From assembly GCA_016791105.1 (NCBI GenBank), contig JAEUNM010000001.1, positions 29,591 to 93,590 on the forward strand: a DNA stretch of 64,000 nucleotides. The letters are read 5' to 3'. The stretch is from Rhodocyclaceae bacterium. GTDB lineage: Bacteria; Pseudomonadota; Gammaproteobacteria; Burkholderiales; Rhodocyclaceae. Under the pieces are notes generated by a model. The model was not told the origin of the DNA. It made no database searches and was given only the letters and a program-made list of their open reading frames with translations. Within the stretch, counting starts at the first letter, position 1. The number at the start of each line of letters is the position of its first letter. Shown here piece after piece: positions 26,577 through 35,013 of this stretch. The translations under genes were made by a program, and so were the position numbers.

Positions 26577-28370
26577 ATGAATTTCGCCCGCGCATCTGCA
26601 TCCGTCACCTTGGGATCCTGCACGCTTCTGTATGCGTATCCGCAGTCGCGCGAGTTTCTGCTTGCTTTGCGCGAAGCGGTGGGCTGCGACTTTGAACAGA
26701 TGGCACTTGCGGATTTGCGCCAGTCCGGACTATTGGGCATGTTGCGGACCTTGCGCCGCATGCGGCCGGATTGTCTGTTGCTGCCACTCGAAGACGAAAA
26801 CAGCGTCGCATTGTTGCCCATCCTGAAATTGTTGGCCGGGGCCACCTGTGCGCGGCGCATTGCGGTGATCGGCCCCGATCTGGTAATGCGCAATCTTTCG
26901 CGCGTTACCATCCTTGCCGACGCGATGCGCTTCGGTCTTGCCAGTCTGGGCTGTCTGTTAGCGGCACTGGGGGCGCACAAGGAACTTACGCGCCTGTTGC
27001 ACTTACGCCGCCCCGACGTGCATGTGGCCGCCGGCGCGCGGGGCGTGTTGTACCTCAAAACCAATCTTTGGTTCGGCATCAAGGCCGGCGGCTCGGTCGG
27101 GCACATTGCCGGGGTTGTCAATGGACTGCAGGGGGCTGGGTTTAATGTCAATTTTGCGTCCGCCGAAGCACCGGTCATGGTCGATCCAGGCGTCGAAATT
27201 TGCCGTGTCCCACCCCCTGCGACGTTCGGTCTGCCTTTCGAATTGAACAACTATCGCTTCCAGCGCGAGTTCGCGCGTACCACCCTTTCTGAACTGGCGC
27301 GGCCCGGCTATGCGTTCATTTACCAGCGCCTGTCGGTCGCCAATTACCTCGGCGTGCTGCTGTCGCGCGCGCAGCGCTTGCCGCTGGTGGTGGAATACAA
27401 CGGGTCTGAAGTGTGGGTGGCGCGCAATTGGGGGCGCCGCCTCAAGCATGAAAAGCTGGCGGACATGTCCGAGCAGGCCATGCTGCGCCATGCTCATCTG
27501 GTGGTAACGATTTCAGCCGTGCTGAAGGAGGAGTTGATCGCGCGCGGTGTCGCGGCCGAGCGCATCGTGTGTTACCCGAACTGTATCGATCCTGCGGTGT
27601 TCGATCCTGCTCGCTATGGGCAGGCGGAACGTGCCGTGCTACGGTCACGCTACGATATTGCGCCGGATTCGATAGTGGTTGCGTTTATTGGAACTTTCGG
27701 TCAATGGCATGGCGCGGAACGGCTTGCGCAGGCGATTGCGCTTTTATATGCAGGCGAGCGCGACTGGATCGCCCAAAACAAGGTGCATTTCATGCTGGTC
27801 GGCGATGGCTTGAAAATGCCGGAAGTCCGGACGATTATCGAATCTGCCGGCGCAGGAGCGATTTGCACGCTCACCGGACTGGTCGCGCAGCAGCAGGCGC
27901 CGCTACACCTCGCCGCGGCTGACATCCTGGTTTCGCCCCACGTTCCGAATTCGGACGGGTCTCGGTTTTTCGGCTCTCCGACCAAATTGTTCGAATACAT
28001 GGCCATGGGAAAAGCAATCCTGGCCTCGGACCTGGATCAGATTGGCGAGGTTTTGTCGCCAGGTTTACGAGTTGCTGCGCTGCCAGGAAAGGCGCCGGCC
28101 GACGATTGTGCCGACTTGGCCGTGCTGGCGACCCCTGGCGATGTGGCGGAACTGGTGAGCGGCATCCGTTTCCTCGTCGAGCGGCCCGACTGGCGCGCCC
28201 GCCTCGGCGCAAATGCTCGTGCTTGCGCATTGGCGCGGTATACCTGGTCGCATCATGTCGAGGCGATATTGACGGGCTTGGCCCGAGTCTGCGCACCTCC
28301 GCCGGGCGCTTTCGCCCGCGCGGCTGAACCTACGCCTGGCGTGACGGATGTCGAGCGGGGTGAAATGTAA
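26577..28370 (+). CDS. Glycosyltransferase, GT4-like, with extra N-terminal domain
   Basis: A 597-residue protein. The C-terminal 420 residues are a GT-B glycosyltransferase: GGSVGHIAGVVNGL opens the acceptor domain (about 180), VEYNGSE and VVTISAVLKEEL follow, and the donor-side motif SPTKLFEYMAMGKAILAS (about 465-482) contains the E-x7-E-like signature of family 4. The first ~150 residues are an extra domain of unclear role. No signal peptide, so it should work on the cytoplasmic face, adding one sugar to the lipid-linked unit. Confidence 0.8.
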   Translation: MNFARASASVTLGSCTLLYAYPQSREFLLALREAVGCDFEQMALADLRQSGLLGMLRTLRRMRPDCLLLPLEDENSVALLPILKLLAGATCARRIAVIGPDLVMRNLSRVTILADAMRFGLASLGCLLAALGAHKELTRLLHLRRPDVHVAAGARGVLYLKTNLWFGIKAGGSVGHIAGVVNGLQGAGFNVNFASAEAPVMVDPGVEICRVPPPATFGLPFELNNYRFQREFARTTLSELARPGYAFIYQRLSVANYLGVLLSRAQRLPLVVEYNGSEVWVARNWGRRLKHEKLADMSEQAMLRHAHLVVTISAVLKEELIARGVAAERIVCYPNCIDPAVFDPARYGQAERAVLRSRYDIAPDSIVVAFIGTFGQWHGAERLAQAIALLYAGERDWIAQNKVHFMLVGDGLKMPEVRTIIESAGAGAICTLTGLVAQQQAPLHLAAADILVSPHVPNSDGSRFFGSPTKLFEYMAMGKAILASDLDQIGEVLSPGLRVAALPGKAPADDCADLAVLATPGDVAELVSGIRFLVERPDWRARLGANARACALARYTWSHHVEAILTGLARVCAPPPGAFARAAEPTPGVTDVERGEM

Positions 28371-28485
28371 TGCCGCTGGTTCAAATTCGTGGTGTTGGTG
28401 CGCTGCAGTCGGCGATCATGTGCTTCCCTCTGGCCGAACCGCCGTTCTGCTGCAGTGGGCCTTCGACAGTGCTGAGGGGGCGCCA
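28371..28485. other. Gap inside polysaccharide cluster, no gene seen
   Basis: This 115-base stretch separates the glycosyltransferase and the second two-domain oxidoreductase. It is one of the larger gaps in a cluster where most genes overlap, so an internal promoter could sit here, but no good -10/-35 pair was found. A T-loop-like stretch (GGTTCAAATTC) near 28379 has no tRNA around it. Confidence 0.5.
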
Positions 28486-30606
28486 ATGAAGCAGGTACTC
28501 CAGAACCTGAATACGGGTGCCGTCGAACTGGCTGACATTCCTTGCCCGCAAGTGCTGCCCGGGCGGCTCCTCATCCGCACGCGGGCCAGCCTCATTTCTT
28601 CCGGAACCGAGCGCATGCTGATCGATTTCGGCCGCGCGAATTTATTCGAAAAGGCGCGCCAGCAGCCCGACAAGGTACGCATGGTGATCGACAAGATTCG
28701 CAGCGACGGTTTCGTGGCGACCTTGAACGCCGTGCGCAACAAACTCGATCAACCCCTCGCTCTGGGTTACAGCAATTCCGGCGTGGTCGTCGCCGTCGGG
28801 CAGGGGGTACAGGGCTTTGCACCGGGTGACCGCGTCGTTTCGAACGGTAACCACGCCGAAATCGTGAGCGTTCCGGCCCAGCTTTGCTGCAAGGTTCCGC
28901 ACGGGATTTGCGACGAACATGCCGCCTTTGCCGTCGTCGGCGCGATCGCGCTGCAGGGCGTGCGGCTGCTCGAGCCGACTTTGGGCGAGCAGATGGTGGT
29001 CATCGGTCTGGGCCTGATCGGTTTGATGACGGTTCAATTGTTGCGTGCACACGGTTGCCGCGTGCTGGGCGTCGATACGGACGCCGCGCGCCTTGCGCTT
29101 GCGCGCACATTCGGTGCCGTGACGGCTGACGCGGGTGATGAAGCGCAGGTGCTGGCTGCGGCGGAGAGTTTTTCGCACGCGCGTGGCGTCGATGGGGTGA
29201 TCGTCGCCGCGTCGACTGCCAGCCAGGGGCCGCTGCGTCAGGCGGCCAGAATGTGCCGAATGCGCGGGCGCATCGTGCTGGTGGGTGTGGCGGGGCTACA
29301 GCTGGCGCGCGCGGAGTTTTACGCCAAGGAATTGCGGTTCCAGGTTTCCTGCTCTTATGGCCCCGGCCGATATGATCCAGCGTATGAAGTGGGTGGTCAC
29401 GATTATCCGTATGGCCTGGTGCGCTGGACGGCGCGGCGCAATTTTGAAGCCGTGCTCGATCTGCTGGCTGAGCAGCGCATCGACGTATCGGCACTCATTT
29501 CGCACCGGTATCGATTGGACGAATATCGCCTGGCCTATGCGCATCTTCAATCAGGCACTGCCGCGCTGGGGATCGTGCTGACCTATTCCGCACCGGAAGC
29601 GGTTTCGGTCGAGGCTTTGGCGCGCCGCGATTGCGCATTGCCTGGTCCGAATACGGGTTGCTCGGGCCCGGTGCTGGGCGTCATAGGCGCCGGTAATTTT
29701 GCCGGCCAGGTGCTGGTGCCCGCGTTCCGGCAGACCGGCGCACGGCTCAAAACCATCGTGTCGGCCGGCGGTGTGAGTGCGGCCCACGTCGGCCGAAAAA
29801 ATGGCTTCGAGTCTGCCGGCACCGATGTCGACGCGCTACTGGCAGACTGGGAAATCAATGCGGTGGTCATCGCGACGCGCCATGATTGCCACGCCGCCCA
29901 GGTGTGCGCGGCATTGCGTGCAGGAAAGCACGTTTTCGTGGAAAAGCCTCTGGCCTTGGACCGGGCGCAACTTGCCGCGGTACGCACGGCCTATGAACAA
30001 GCTTGTGCTTCAAATCCGCGCATTCTGAGCGTGGGATTCAACCGCCGCTTTGCACCCCAGGTGCGACAGATGAAAGGGCTGCTGAATAGCGTCGCGGAGC
30101 CTAAAAACTTCATTGTCACGGTCAATGCCGGCGCGGTGCCGGCAGGGCATTGGACGCGCGATCCGCAAACCGGGGGCGGGCGCATCATTGGCGAAGCCTG
30201 CCACTTCATCGATCTGTTGCGCCATCTCGCCGGTCACCCCGTGCAAGGAGTGCAGATCAGTGGCGCCGCCGCGCGTGACATCGCCTGTTTTACCTTGCGC
30301 TTTGCCGACGGCTCGCTCGGCACGGTGCACTATCTGGGAAACGGGCACCGGGGATTCCCCAAGGAGCGTATCGAGGTGTTCTGTGCGGGTCGTGTGCTGC
30401 AACTGGATAATTTCCGCCGTCTGGTCGGATGGGGGTGGCCCGGTTTCCGCAACATGCGCCTGTGGCGTCAGGACAAGGGGCACACGGCCTGTATTCAGGC
30501 GTTCGTCGAAGCAGTACGTGACGGGACTCACGCGCCGGTTCCGTTCGATGAACTATTCGAAATTACCCAGATTAGTTTCGATCTTGCCGAATCATCGCCG
30601 CCCTGA
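28486..30606 (+). CDS. Second two-domain oxidoreductase (dehydrogenase + Gfo/Idh/MocA)
   Basis: A 706-residue paralogue of the protein at 16526. The N-terminal medium-chain dehydrogenase half has VIGLGLIGLMTVQLL and SCSYGPGRYDPAYEVGG; the C-terminal Gfo/Idh/MocA half has VIGAGNFAGQVLVPAF and LRAGKHVFVEKPLAL with the catalytic EKP. It opens MKQVLQNLNTGAVELADIP, the start usually seen in this family. It directly precedes a heparinase-like gene (stop and start share one base). The dehydrogenase and heparinase pairing is thus present twice in the cluster. Confidence 0.86.
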   Translation: MKQVLQNLNTGAVELADIPCPQVLPGRLLIRTRASLISSGTERMLIDFGRANLFEKARQQPDKVRMVIDKIRSDGFVATLNAVRNKLDQPLALGYSNSGVVVAVGQGVQGFAPGDRVVSNGNHAEIVSVPAQLCCKVPHGICDEHAAFAVVGAIALQGVRLLEPTLGEQMVVIGLGLIGLMTVQLLRAHGCRVLGVDTDAARLALARTFGAVTADAGDEAQVLAAAESFSHARGVDGVIVAASTASQGPLRQAARMCRMRGRIVLVGVAGLQLARAEFYAKELRFQVSCSYGPGRYDPAYEVGGHDYPYGLVRWTARRNFEAVLDLLAEQRIDVSALISHRYRLDEYRLAYAHLQSGTAALGIVLTYSAPEAVSVEALARRDCALPGPNTGCSGPVLGVIGAGNFAGQVLVPAFRQTGARLKTIVSAGGVSAAHVGRKNGFESAGTDVDALLADWEINAVVIATRHDCHAAQVCAALRAGKHVFVEKPLALDRAQLAAVRTAYEQACASNPRILSVGFNRRFAPQVRQMKGLLNSVAEPKNFIVTVNAGAVPAGHWTRDPQTGGGRIIGEACHFIDLLRHLAGHPVQGVQISGAAARDIACFTLRFADGSLGTVHYLGNGHRGFPKERIEVFCAGRVLQLDNFRRLVGWGWPGFRNMRLWRQDKGHTACIQAFVEAVRDGTHAPVPFDELFEITQISFDLAESSPP

Positions 30607-32234
30607 TGCTCGCGCGTTATTACCATACGCTGCGTCATTTGCGGCCGATCCAGATCGCTGCCCGCATCGGCCGCAAGATATATGACCCTCGACCGGTGCT
30701 TGTGCCGCCGCCCATGCTGCGCCCTGTTTCCGGCATATGGCGCGTTCCGTGCCGCCGCGCACCGTCCATGTCCGGAAACGCGAAATTTCGCTTTCTCAAT
30801 GAGGAGCGACAACTGCGGTTTCCGGAGGACTGGCAGGCGCCGGGGGCGAGCCGGCTGTGGCTTTATAACCTGCATTATTTCGAAGATTTGTGTGCCATCG
30901 GCAGCTCGGCGCGGCGTGCCTGGCACACGCAATTGATGCAGCGCTGGATTGCCGAAAACCCGCCGCGACGGGGCGTAGGCTGGGAGTCTTACCCGCTCTC
31001 GTTGCGTATCGTGAATTGGATCAAATGGGCGATGGACGGCAACCCGCCGGGGGATGAACTTTGCGCCAGCCTAGCCACACAGGTGCGTTATTTGCGGCGC
31101 CGGCTTGAATACCATTTGCTTGGGAATCACCTGTTCAGTAATGCCAAGGCTCTGGTATTTGCCGGGGCATTTTTCTCCGGACCGGAAGCAGCGGGGTGGT
31201 TCGACCAGGGAATGCGGCTGATCGACAAATTGCTGGGCGAACAGGTACTCGCCGACGGCGCGCATTTCGAACTAAGTCCGATGTATCACGCACTGGCGCT
31301 CGAAGATTTGCTGGACCTCATCAATATTGGCAGCGCTTGCGGTATGGCGGTGCCGGCAAACTGGCGCGACACGGCGCCGCGCATGTTCGACTGGCTGCGC
31401 GCCATGTGCCACCCCGACGGCGGCATCGCTTTTTTCAATGATGCCGCGCTGGGGCTCGCACCAACGCTTTGCGAACTGAAACGTTACGCGGCGGACCTTG
31501 GTGTACCAGTCGTCGCACGAGGCCGGGCAAGCTTGCCGGCGGCGAGTGGATATGTGCGAATGGAGGCCGGGGCCGCGGTGCTGATCGCCGATTGCGCCGC
31601 AATTGGCCCGGACTATTTGCCCGCGCATGGCCATGCCGACAGCCTCAGTTTCGAACTTTCCTTGCAATCGCGCCGCGTGCTTGTGAACTCTGGCACGTCC
31701 ATCTACGCTGGCGGGCCGCTACGCCAGGCACAACGCGGCACGGCAGCACATAACACGCTGCGCCTCGATGGACGCGATTCTTCCGACGTGTGGGCCGAAT
31801 TTCGCGTCGCGCGGCGCGCTCGAACGCAGCTGGAACTTGGTCCCGATCCGCTACAGGGGCTGCTACAAGCCAGTCACGACGGATATCGACACCTGTCGGG
31901 CGCGGCACGCCATCGGCGCCGCTGGCAGCTCGGGTTAGATGAACTGAATATTTTCGATTCGGTTGAGGGGAAGGGGTACCATCGTGTCGAGTGCTTTCTG
32001 CATTTCCACCCGGATTGGTCCGTCAGGATGCAAGCGGCGGATTGCTATATCGTTCGCTCGGCAGATGCCGCCCTGGTGTTTGAGTTATCCGTCGATCCCA
32101 AATTGGGCTGGTACCTGGAGGAGGATGCCTGGTACCCGGAGTTCGGGCGCAAGGTAACCAATGTGAGACTGCGTGGTGACTATCAGGGAAGGCTGCCGCT
32201 GCAGTTTGAAACACGCCTGACATGGCGGGGCTGA
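30606..32234 (+). CDS. Heparinase II/III-family protein, short form
   Basis: A 542-residue protein of the alginate lyase/heparinase superfamily. N-terminal LWLYNLHYFEDL and GVGWESYPLSLRIVNWIKW mark the toroid, then NHLFSNAKALVFAGAFF and ADGAHFELSPMYH. The C-terminal domain has GHADSLSFELSLQSRRVLVNSGTSIY, with the conserved His and the AHNTLRLDG motif. No signal peptide. This short form is the usual partner of the two-domain oxidoreductase in O-antigen clusters. About 155 residues shorter than the protein at 21625 and clearly divergent from it, so probably a different substrate. Confidence 0.83.
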   Translation: MLARYYHTLRHLRPIQIAARIGRKIYDPRPVLVPPPMLRPVSGIWRVPCRRAPSMSGNAKFRFLNEERQLRFPEDWQAPGASRLWLYNLHYFEDLCAIGSSARRAWHTQLMQRWIAENPPRRGVGWESYPLSLRIVNWIKWAMDGNPPGDELCASLATQVRYLRRRLEYHLLGNHLFSNAKALVFAGAFFSGPEAAGWFDQGMRLIDKLLGEQVLADGAHFELSPMYHALALEDLLDLINIGSACGMAVPANWRDTAPRMFDWLRAMCHPDGGIAFFNDAALGLAPTLCELKRYAADLGVPVVARGRASLPAASGYVRMEAGAAVLIADCAAIGPDYLPAHGHADSLSFELSLQSRRVLVNSGTSIYAGGPLRQAQRGTAAHNTLRLDGRDSSDVWAEFRVARRARTQLELGPDPLQGLLQASHDGYRHLSGAARHRRRWQLGLDELNIFDSVEGKGYHRVECFLHFHPDWSVRMQAADCYIVRSADAALVFELSVDPKLGWYLEEDAWYPEFGRKVTNVRLRGDYQGRLPLQFETRLTWRG

Positions 32235-32237
32235 ACG

Positions 32238-33404
32238 GTGCGCATACTGCTGTTGAGTTTTTATTTCGAACCCGACTTGTGCGCCGGATCGTTCCGCGCC
32301 ACCGCGCTGGCGCGCGCGCTTGCCGCGCGCCTGGGCGCTGGCGGCGGCGTGCAGGTGCTTACTACCCAGCCCAATCGGTATCGTTCTTACAGCCGCAGCG
32401 CGGATCCCGTACAAAGCCAACCCGGCCTTGATATTCGCCGGTTTGCGTTGCCGTCGCACCGCAGCGGTTTTGTTGATCAATCACGCGCGTTTGCTTCTTA
32501 CGCGCGCCAGGTTCTCCGCCATGTACGTATTGCCCACTATGACTGCGTGGTGGCGACCTCGTCGCGCCTCATGACGGCGTTTCTGGCTGCTTTGGTCGCG
32601 CGGCGGAAAAATCTCCCTCTGTATCTCGATTTGCGCGACATATTCGTCGATATCGTCGAAGACATATTGCCGGCGGCGCAGGCAATTTTTCTGCTGCCCT
32701 GGTTCCGGTTGATCGAACGATATACGGTTCATACGGCGACGCGGATCAACCTGGTGTCCGAAGGTTTTCGCCCCTATTTTGACGAGCACTACCCGGGCAA
32801 GGGTTACAGTTATGTGCCCAACGGCATCGATGAAGAATTTTATGGCGTTGATTTCGATCGACGACAGCAAGCGGGCCAACGCCTGATCGTGCTCTACCCC
32901 GGCAACCTGGGGGAAGGACAGGGATTGCACCGAATCGTGCCGGGACTGGCGGCCGCGATGCAGCACACGCACGAATTCTGGATCGTCGGCGATGGCGGGG
33001 CTCGCGCAAAACTCGCGAGCGCGACGCAGGGTCTGGATAACGTGAAATTGATGCCTCCGGTCGGTCGTGCGGAATTGCTCGAAATTTACCGTGCCTGCGA
33101 CATTCTGTTCCTTCATCTGAATGACTATCCAGCCTGCCGGCGGGTGCTGCCGTCCAAGCTGTTTGAATTTGCCGCCGTTGGCAAACCGGTATTGGCCGGG
33201 GTGAGCGGCCATGCTGCAGCGTTTTTGCAGCGCCTGCCAGGGGTGGCATTATTCCCCCCCTGCGACGTGCCGGCAGCGGTGGCGGCATTGCGCGGCCTGG
33301 GCGCGGGCTCGATCGATCGCACGGAATTTGTCACGGCCTACAGGCGAGCCCGACTGATGCAGGAACTGAGCGCCGACATACTTTCGCATTGCGCGCCGAA
33401 ATGA
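32238..33404 (+). CDS. Glycosyltransferase family 4 (WbuB-like)
   Basis: A 388-residue GT-B glycosyltransferase starting at GTG (MRILLLSFYFEPDLCAGSFR, the classic opening of WbuB/WcaI-type enzymes). Further motifs are PLYLDLRDIF, PNGIDEEFY, LYPGNLGEGQGLHRI and the donor-site motif LPSKLFEFAAVGKPVLAG. WbuB-type enzymes add a sugar such as L-fucosamine to the lipid-linked acceptor. The gene lies three bases after the heparinase stop and before the 4-reductase gene, as in several O-antigen clusters where wbpV-like, initiating transferase and wbpM genes end the operon. Confidence 0.85.
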   Translation: MRILLLSFYFEPDLCAGSFRATALARALAARLGAGGGVQVLTTQPNRYRSYSRSADPVQSQPGLDIRRFALPSHRSGFVDQSRAFASYARQVLRHVRIAHYDCVVATSSRLMTAFLAALVARRKNLPLYLDLRDIFVDIVEDILPAAQAIFLLPWFRLIERYTVHTATRINLVSEGFRPYFDEHYPGKGYSYVPNGIDEEFYGVDFDRRQQAGQRLIVLYPGNLGEGQGLHRIVPGLAAAMQHTHEFWIVGDGGARAKLASATQGLDNVKLMPPVGRAELLEIYRACDILFLHLNDYPACRRVLPSKLFEFAAVGKPVLAGVSGHAAAFLQRLPGVALFPPCDVPAAVAALRGLGAGSIDRTEFVTAYRRARLMQELSADILSHCAPK

Positions 33405-33483
33405 CAAGGACGGTCCAGAACGCGCATCGCAGACCGCGCTTGCACGTGCATCCGCCTCTGCGCCGCGAAGGTGCTTCCCGCCG

Positions 33484-34413
33484 ATGAAGACGCTGGTTAC
33501 AGGTGCGAATGGATTTGTCGGTCGCGCGCTTGTCGCGCATCTTCGCTTGCGAGGCGACCAGGTTCGATCTGCGGTGCGGGCCGCGCCGGGTCCGGATCAG
33601 CATGCGGTCGGACAGATTGACGAGGAGACCGATTGGCGCACCGCGCTAGGCGATTGCGCCGGTGTCGTGCATTTGGCCGCACACGTACATCGCACGGGTG
33701 ATCATGATGAGGCAGGCGCGGCGGAATATTTCCGCGTCAATTGCGCCGGCACGCTCAATTTGGCACGCCAGGCGGTGGCCGCGGGTGTGCGCCGCTTTGT
33801 GTTTTTGTCGAGTATCAAAGCCATGGGCGAACAGGGACATTTCGCGCCCGATGGCGCGTGTGCGCCGGCCGACGCCTATGGCAGTTCCAAGCGCGAGGCG
33901 GAACTGGGCCTGCTTGCGCAGCATGCCCGGGGTGGGATGGAAGTCGTGATCCTGCGCCCGCCGCTCATTTATGGGCCCGGTGTCGGTGCCAATTTCCTGC
34001 GCCTGCTCGAGGCCGTGGATCGGGGGCGCCGTCTGCCCTTCGGAGCGCTGAACAACCGGCGCAGTTTGCTCTATCTGGGCAATCTGCTCGATGCAATATT
34101 CGTTTGCCTCCATCATCCGGCTGCGGCACGCAAGGTCTATCTCCCCAAGGATGGGGCGGATGTATCGACCGCCAGCCTGGTTGGCGCCCTGGCCGACGCT
34201 TTGGGCAAGCCTCAACGCATGTATTCCTTGCCCCAGCCTTTGCTGCGTCTGGCCGCGATATGCGCCGGAAGACGCCGTCAGATCGACAAGTTGATCGGAT
34301 CACTGACGGTTGACAATAGCGCGATGCGGGATGATCTGAATTGGCAGCCTCCATTTACTTTGGAGCAGGGCCTGCTGGAAACCGCACGCTGGTATCGGCA
34401 GAGCACCTCATGA
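33484..34413 (+). CDS. Nucleotide-sugar 4-reductase/epimerase (WbpV-like SDR)
   Basis: A 309-residue extended short-chain dehydrogenase. NAD(P)-binding motif TGANGFVG at 6-13; catalytic YGSSK (Tyr about 140, Lys about 144) preceded by FLSSIKAMGE; then VVILRPPLIYGPG. Context (upstream of a small phosphoglycosyl transferase and a WbpM-type dehydratase) matches WbpV-like enzymes that reduce UDP-4-keto-6-deoxy-GlcNAc to UDP-QuiNAc. A plain UDP-sugar 4-epimerase is the alternative. Overlaps the next gene by four bases (ATGA). Confidence 0.83.
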   Translation: MKTLVTGANGFVGRALVAHLRLRGDQVRSAVRAAPGPDQHAVGQIDEETDWRTALGDCAGVVHLAAHVHRTGDHDEAGAAEYFRVNCAGTLNLARQAVAAGVRRFVFLSSIKAMGEQGHFAPDGACAPADAYGSSKREAELGLLAQHARGGMEVVILRPPLIYGPGVGANFLRLLEAVDRGRRLPFGALNNRRSLLYLGNLLDAIFVCLHHPAAARKVYLPKDGADVSTASLVGALADALGKPQRMYSLPQPLLRLAAICAGRRRQIDKLIGSLTVDNSAMRDDLNWQPPFTLEQGLLETARWYRQSTS

Positions 34414-34970
34414 AGCGTCTGTTCGATTTTTCCCTGGCCATGCTGGCGCTACTGTTGCTGTGCCCCTTGATGCTGGCGCTTGCGGTGGCTGTGAAACTAA
34501 GTTCGCCTGGGCCGGTGCTTTATTGGTCGGCCCGCGTGGGGCGCGAAAACGAACTGTTCCAGATGCCAAAATTCCGCAGCATGCGCATCGAGACGCCGGC
34601 AGTTGCGACTCACCTGCTGGAAAATCCCGAGCGTTGGTGCACGCCCTTGGGACGATTCTTGCGGCGCACCAGCCTGGATGAGCTACCGCAGGTCTGGAGC
34701 ATACTTCGTGGCGACATGAGCTTCGTCGGCCCCCGACCGGCGCTTTTCAACCAGAATGATCTCGTCGCGCTGCGGACCGCCGCAGGTGTGCACAAGCTTC
34801 TACCGGGATTGACCGGCTGGGCACAGATCAACGGCCGCGACGAACTTCCCATACCCGAAAAGGTGAGGCTGGATGCGGAATATTTGCGCCTGCGCTCGTT
34901 TGCCTTCGATTTAAAAATTTTGGCGGGTACTCTGATTAAGGTGCTGCGCGGTGAGGGAGTCGTACATTGA
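34410..34970 (+). CDS. Small phosphoglycosyl transferase (PglC/WcaJ-type)
   Basis: A 186-residue bacterial sugar transferase with one re-entrant hydrophobic segment at the N-terminus (MLALLLLCPLMLALAVAV), the FKFRSM-like PKFRSMR motif, RRTSLDELPQVWSILRGDMS with the catalytic Asp-Glu, and VGPRPAL. It is the minimal PglC-like form, without the N-terminal membrane domain of WcaJ. It transfers a sugar-1-phosphate, here plausibly QuiNAc or bacillosamine-type, to undecaprenyl phosphate, starting repeat-unit synthesis. It overlaps the 4-reductase gene by four bases. Confidence 0.88.
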   Translation: MKRLFDFSLAMLALLLLCPLMLALAVAVKLSSPGPVLYWSARVGRENELFQMPKFRSMRIETPAVATHLLENPERWCTPLGRFLRRTSLDELPQVWSILRGDMSFVGPRPALFNQNDLVALRTAAGVHKLLPGLTGWAQINGRDELPIPEKVRLDAEYLRLRSFAFDLKILAGTLIKVLRGEGVVH

Positions 34971-35013
34971 ACCAACGCTCGTTCGTTGCCGCGCCCAAAG
35001 GACTGATTCCGGC

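Noticed and set aside
28371..28485. tRNA-like T-loop GGTTCAAATTC
   Set aside because: No acceptor stem, anticodon arm or CCA-compatible pairing around it.
21625..32234. Heparinase-like genes as secreted polysaccharide-degrading enzymes
   Set aside because: No signal peptide on either protein, and both are embedded in a biosynthetic operon next to fusion oxidoreductases, so a biosynthetic role is more likely.
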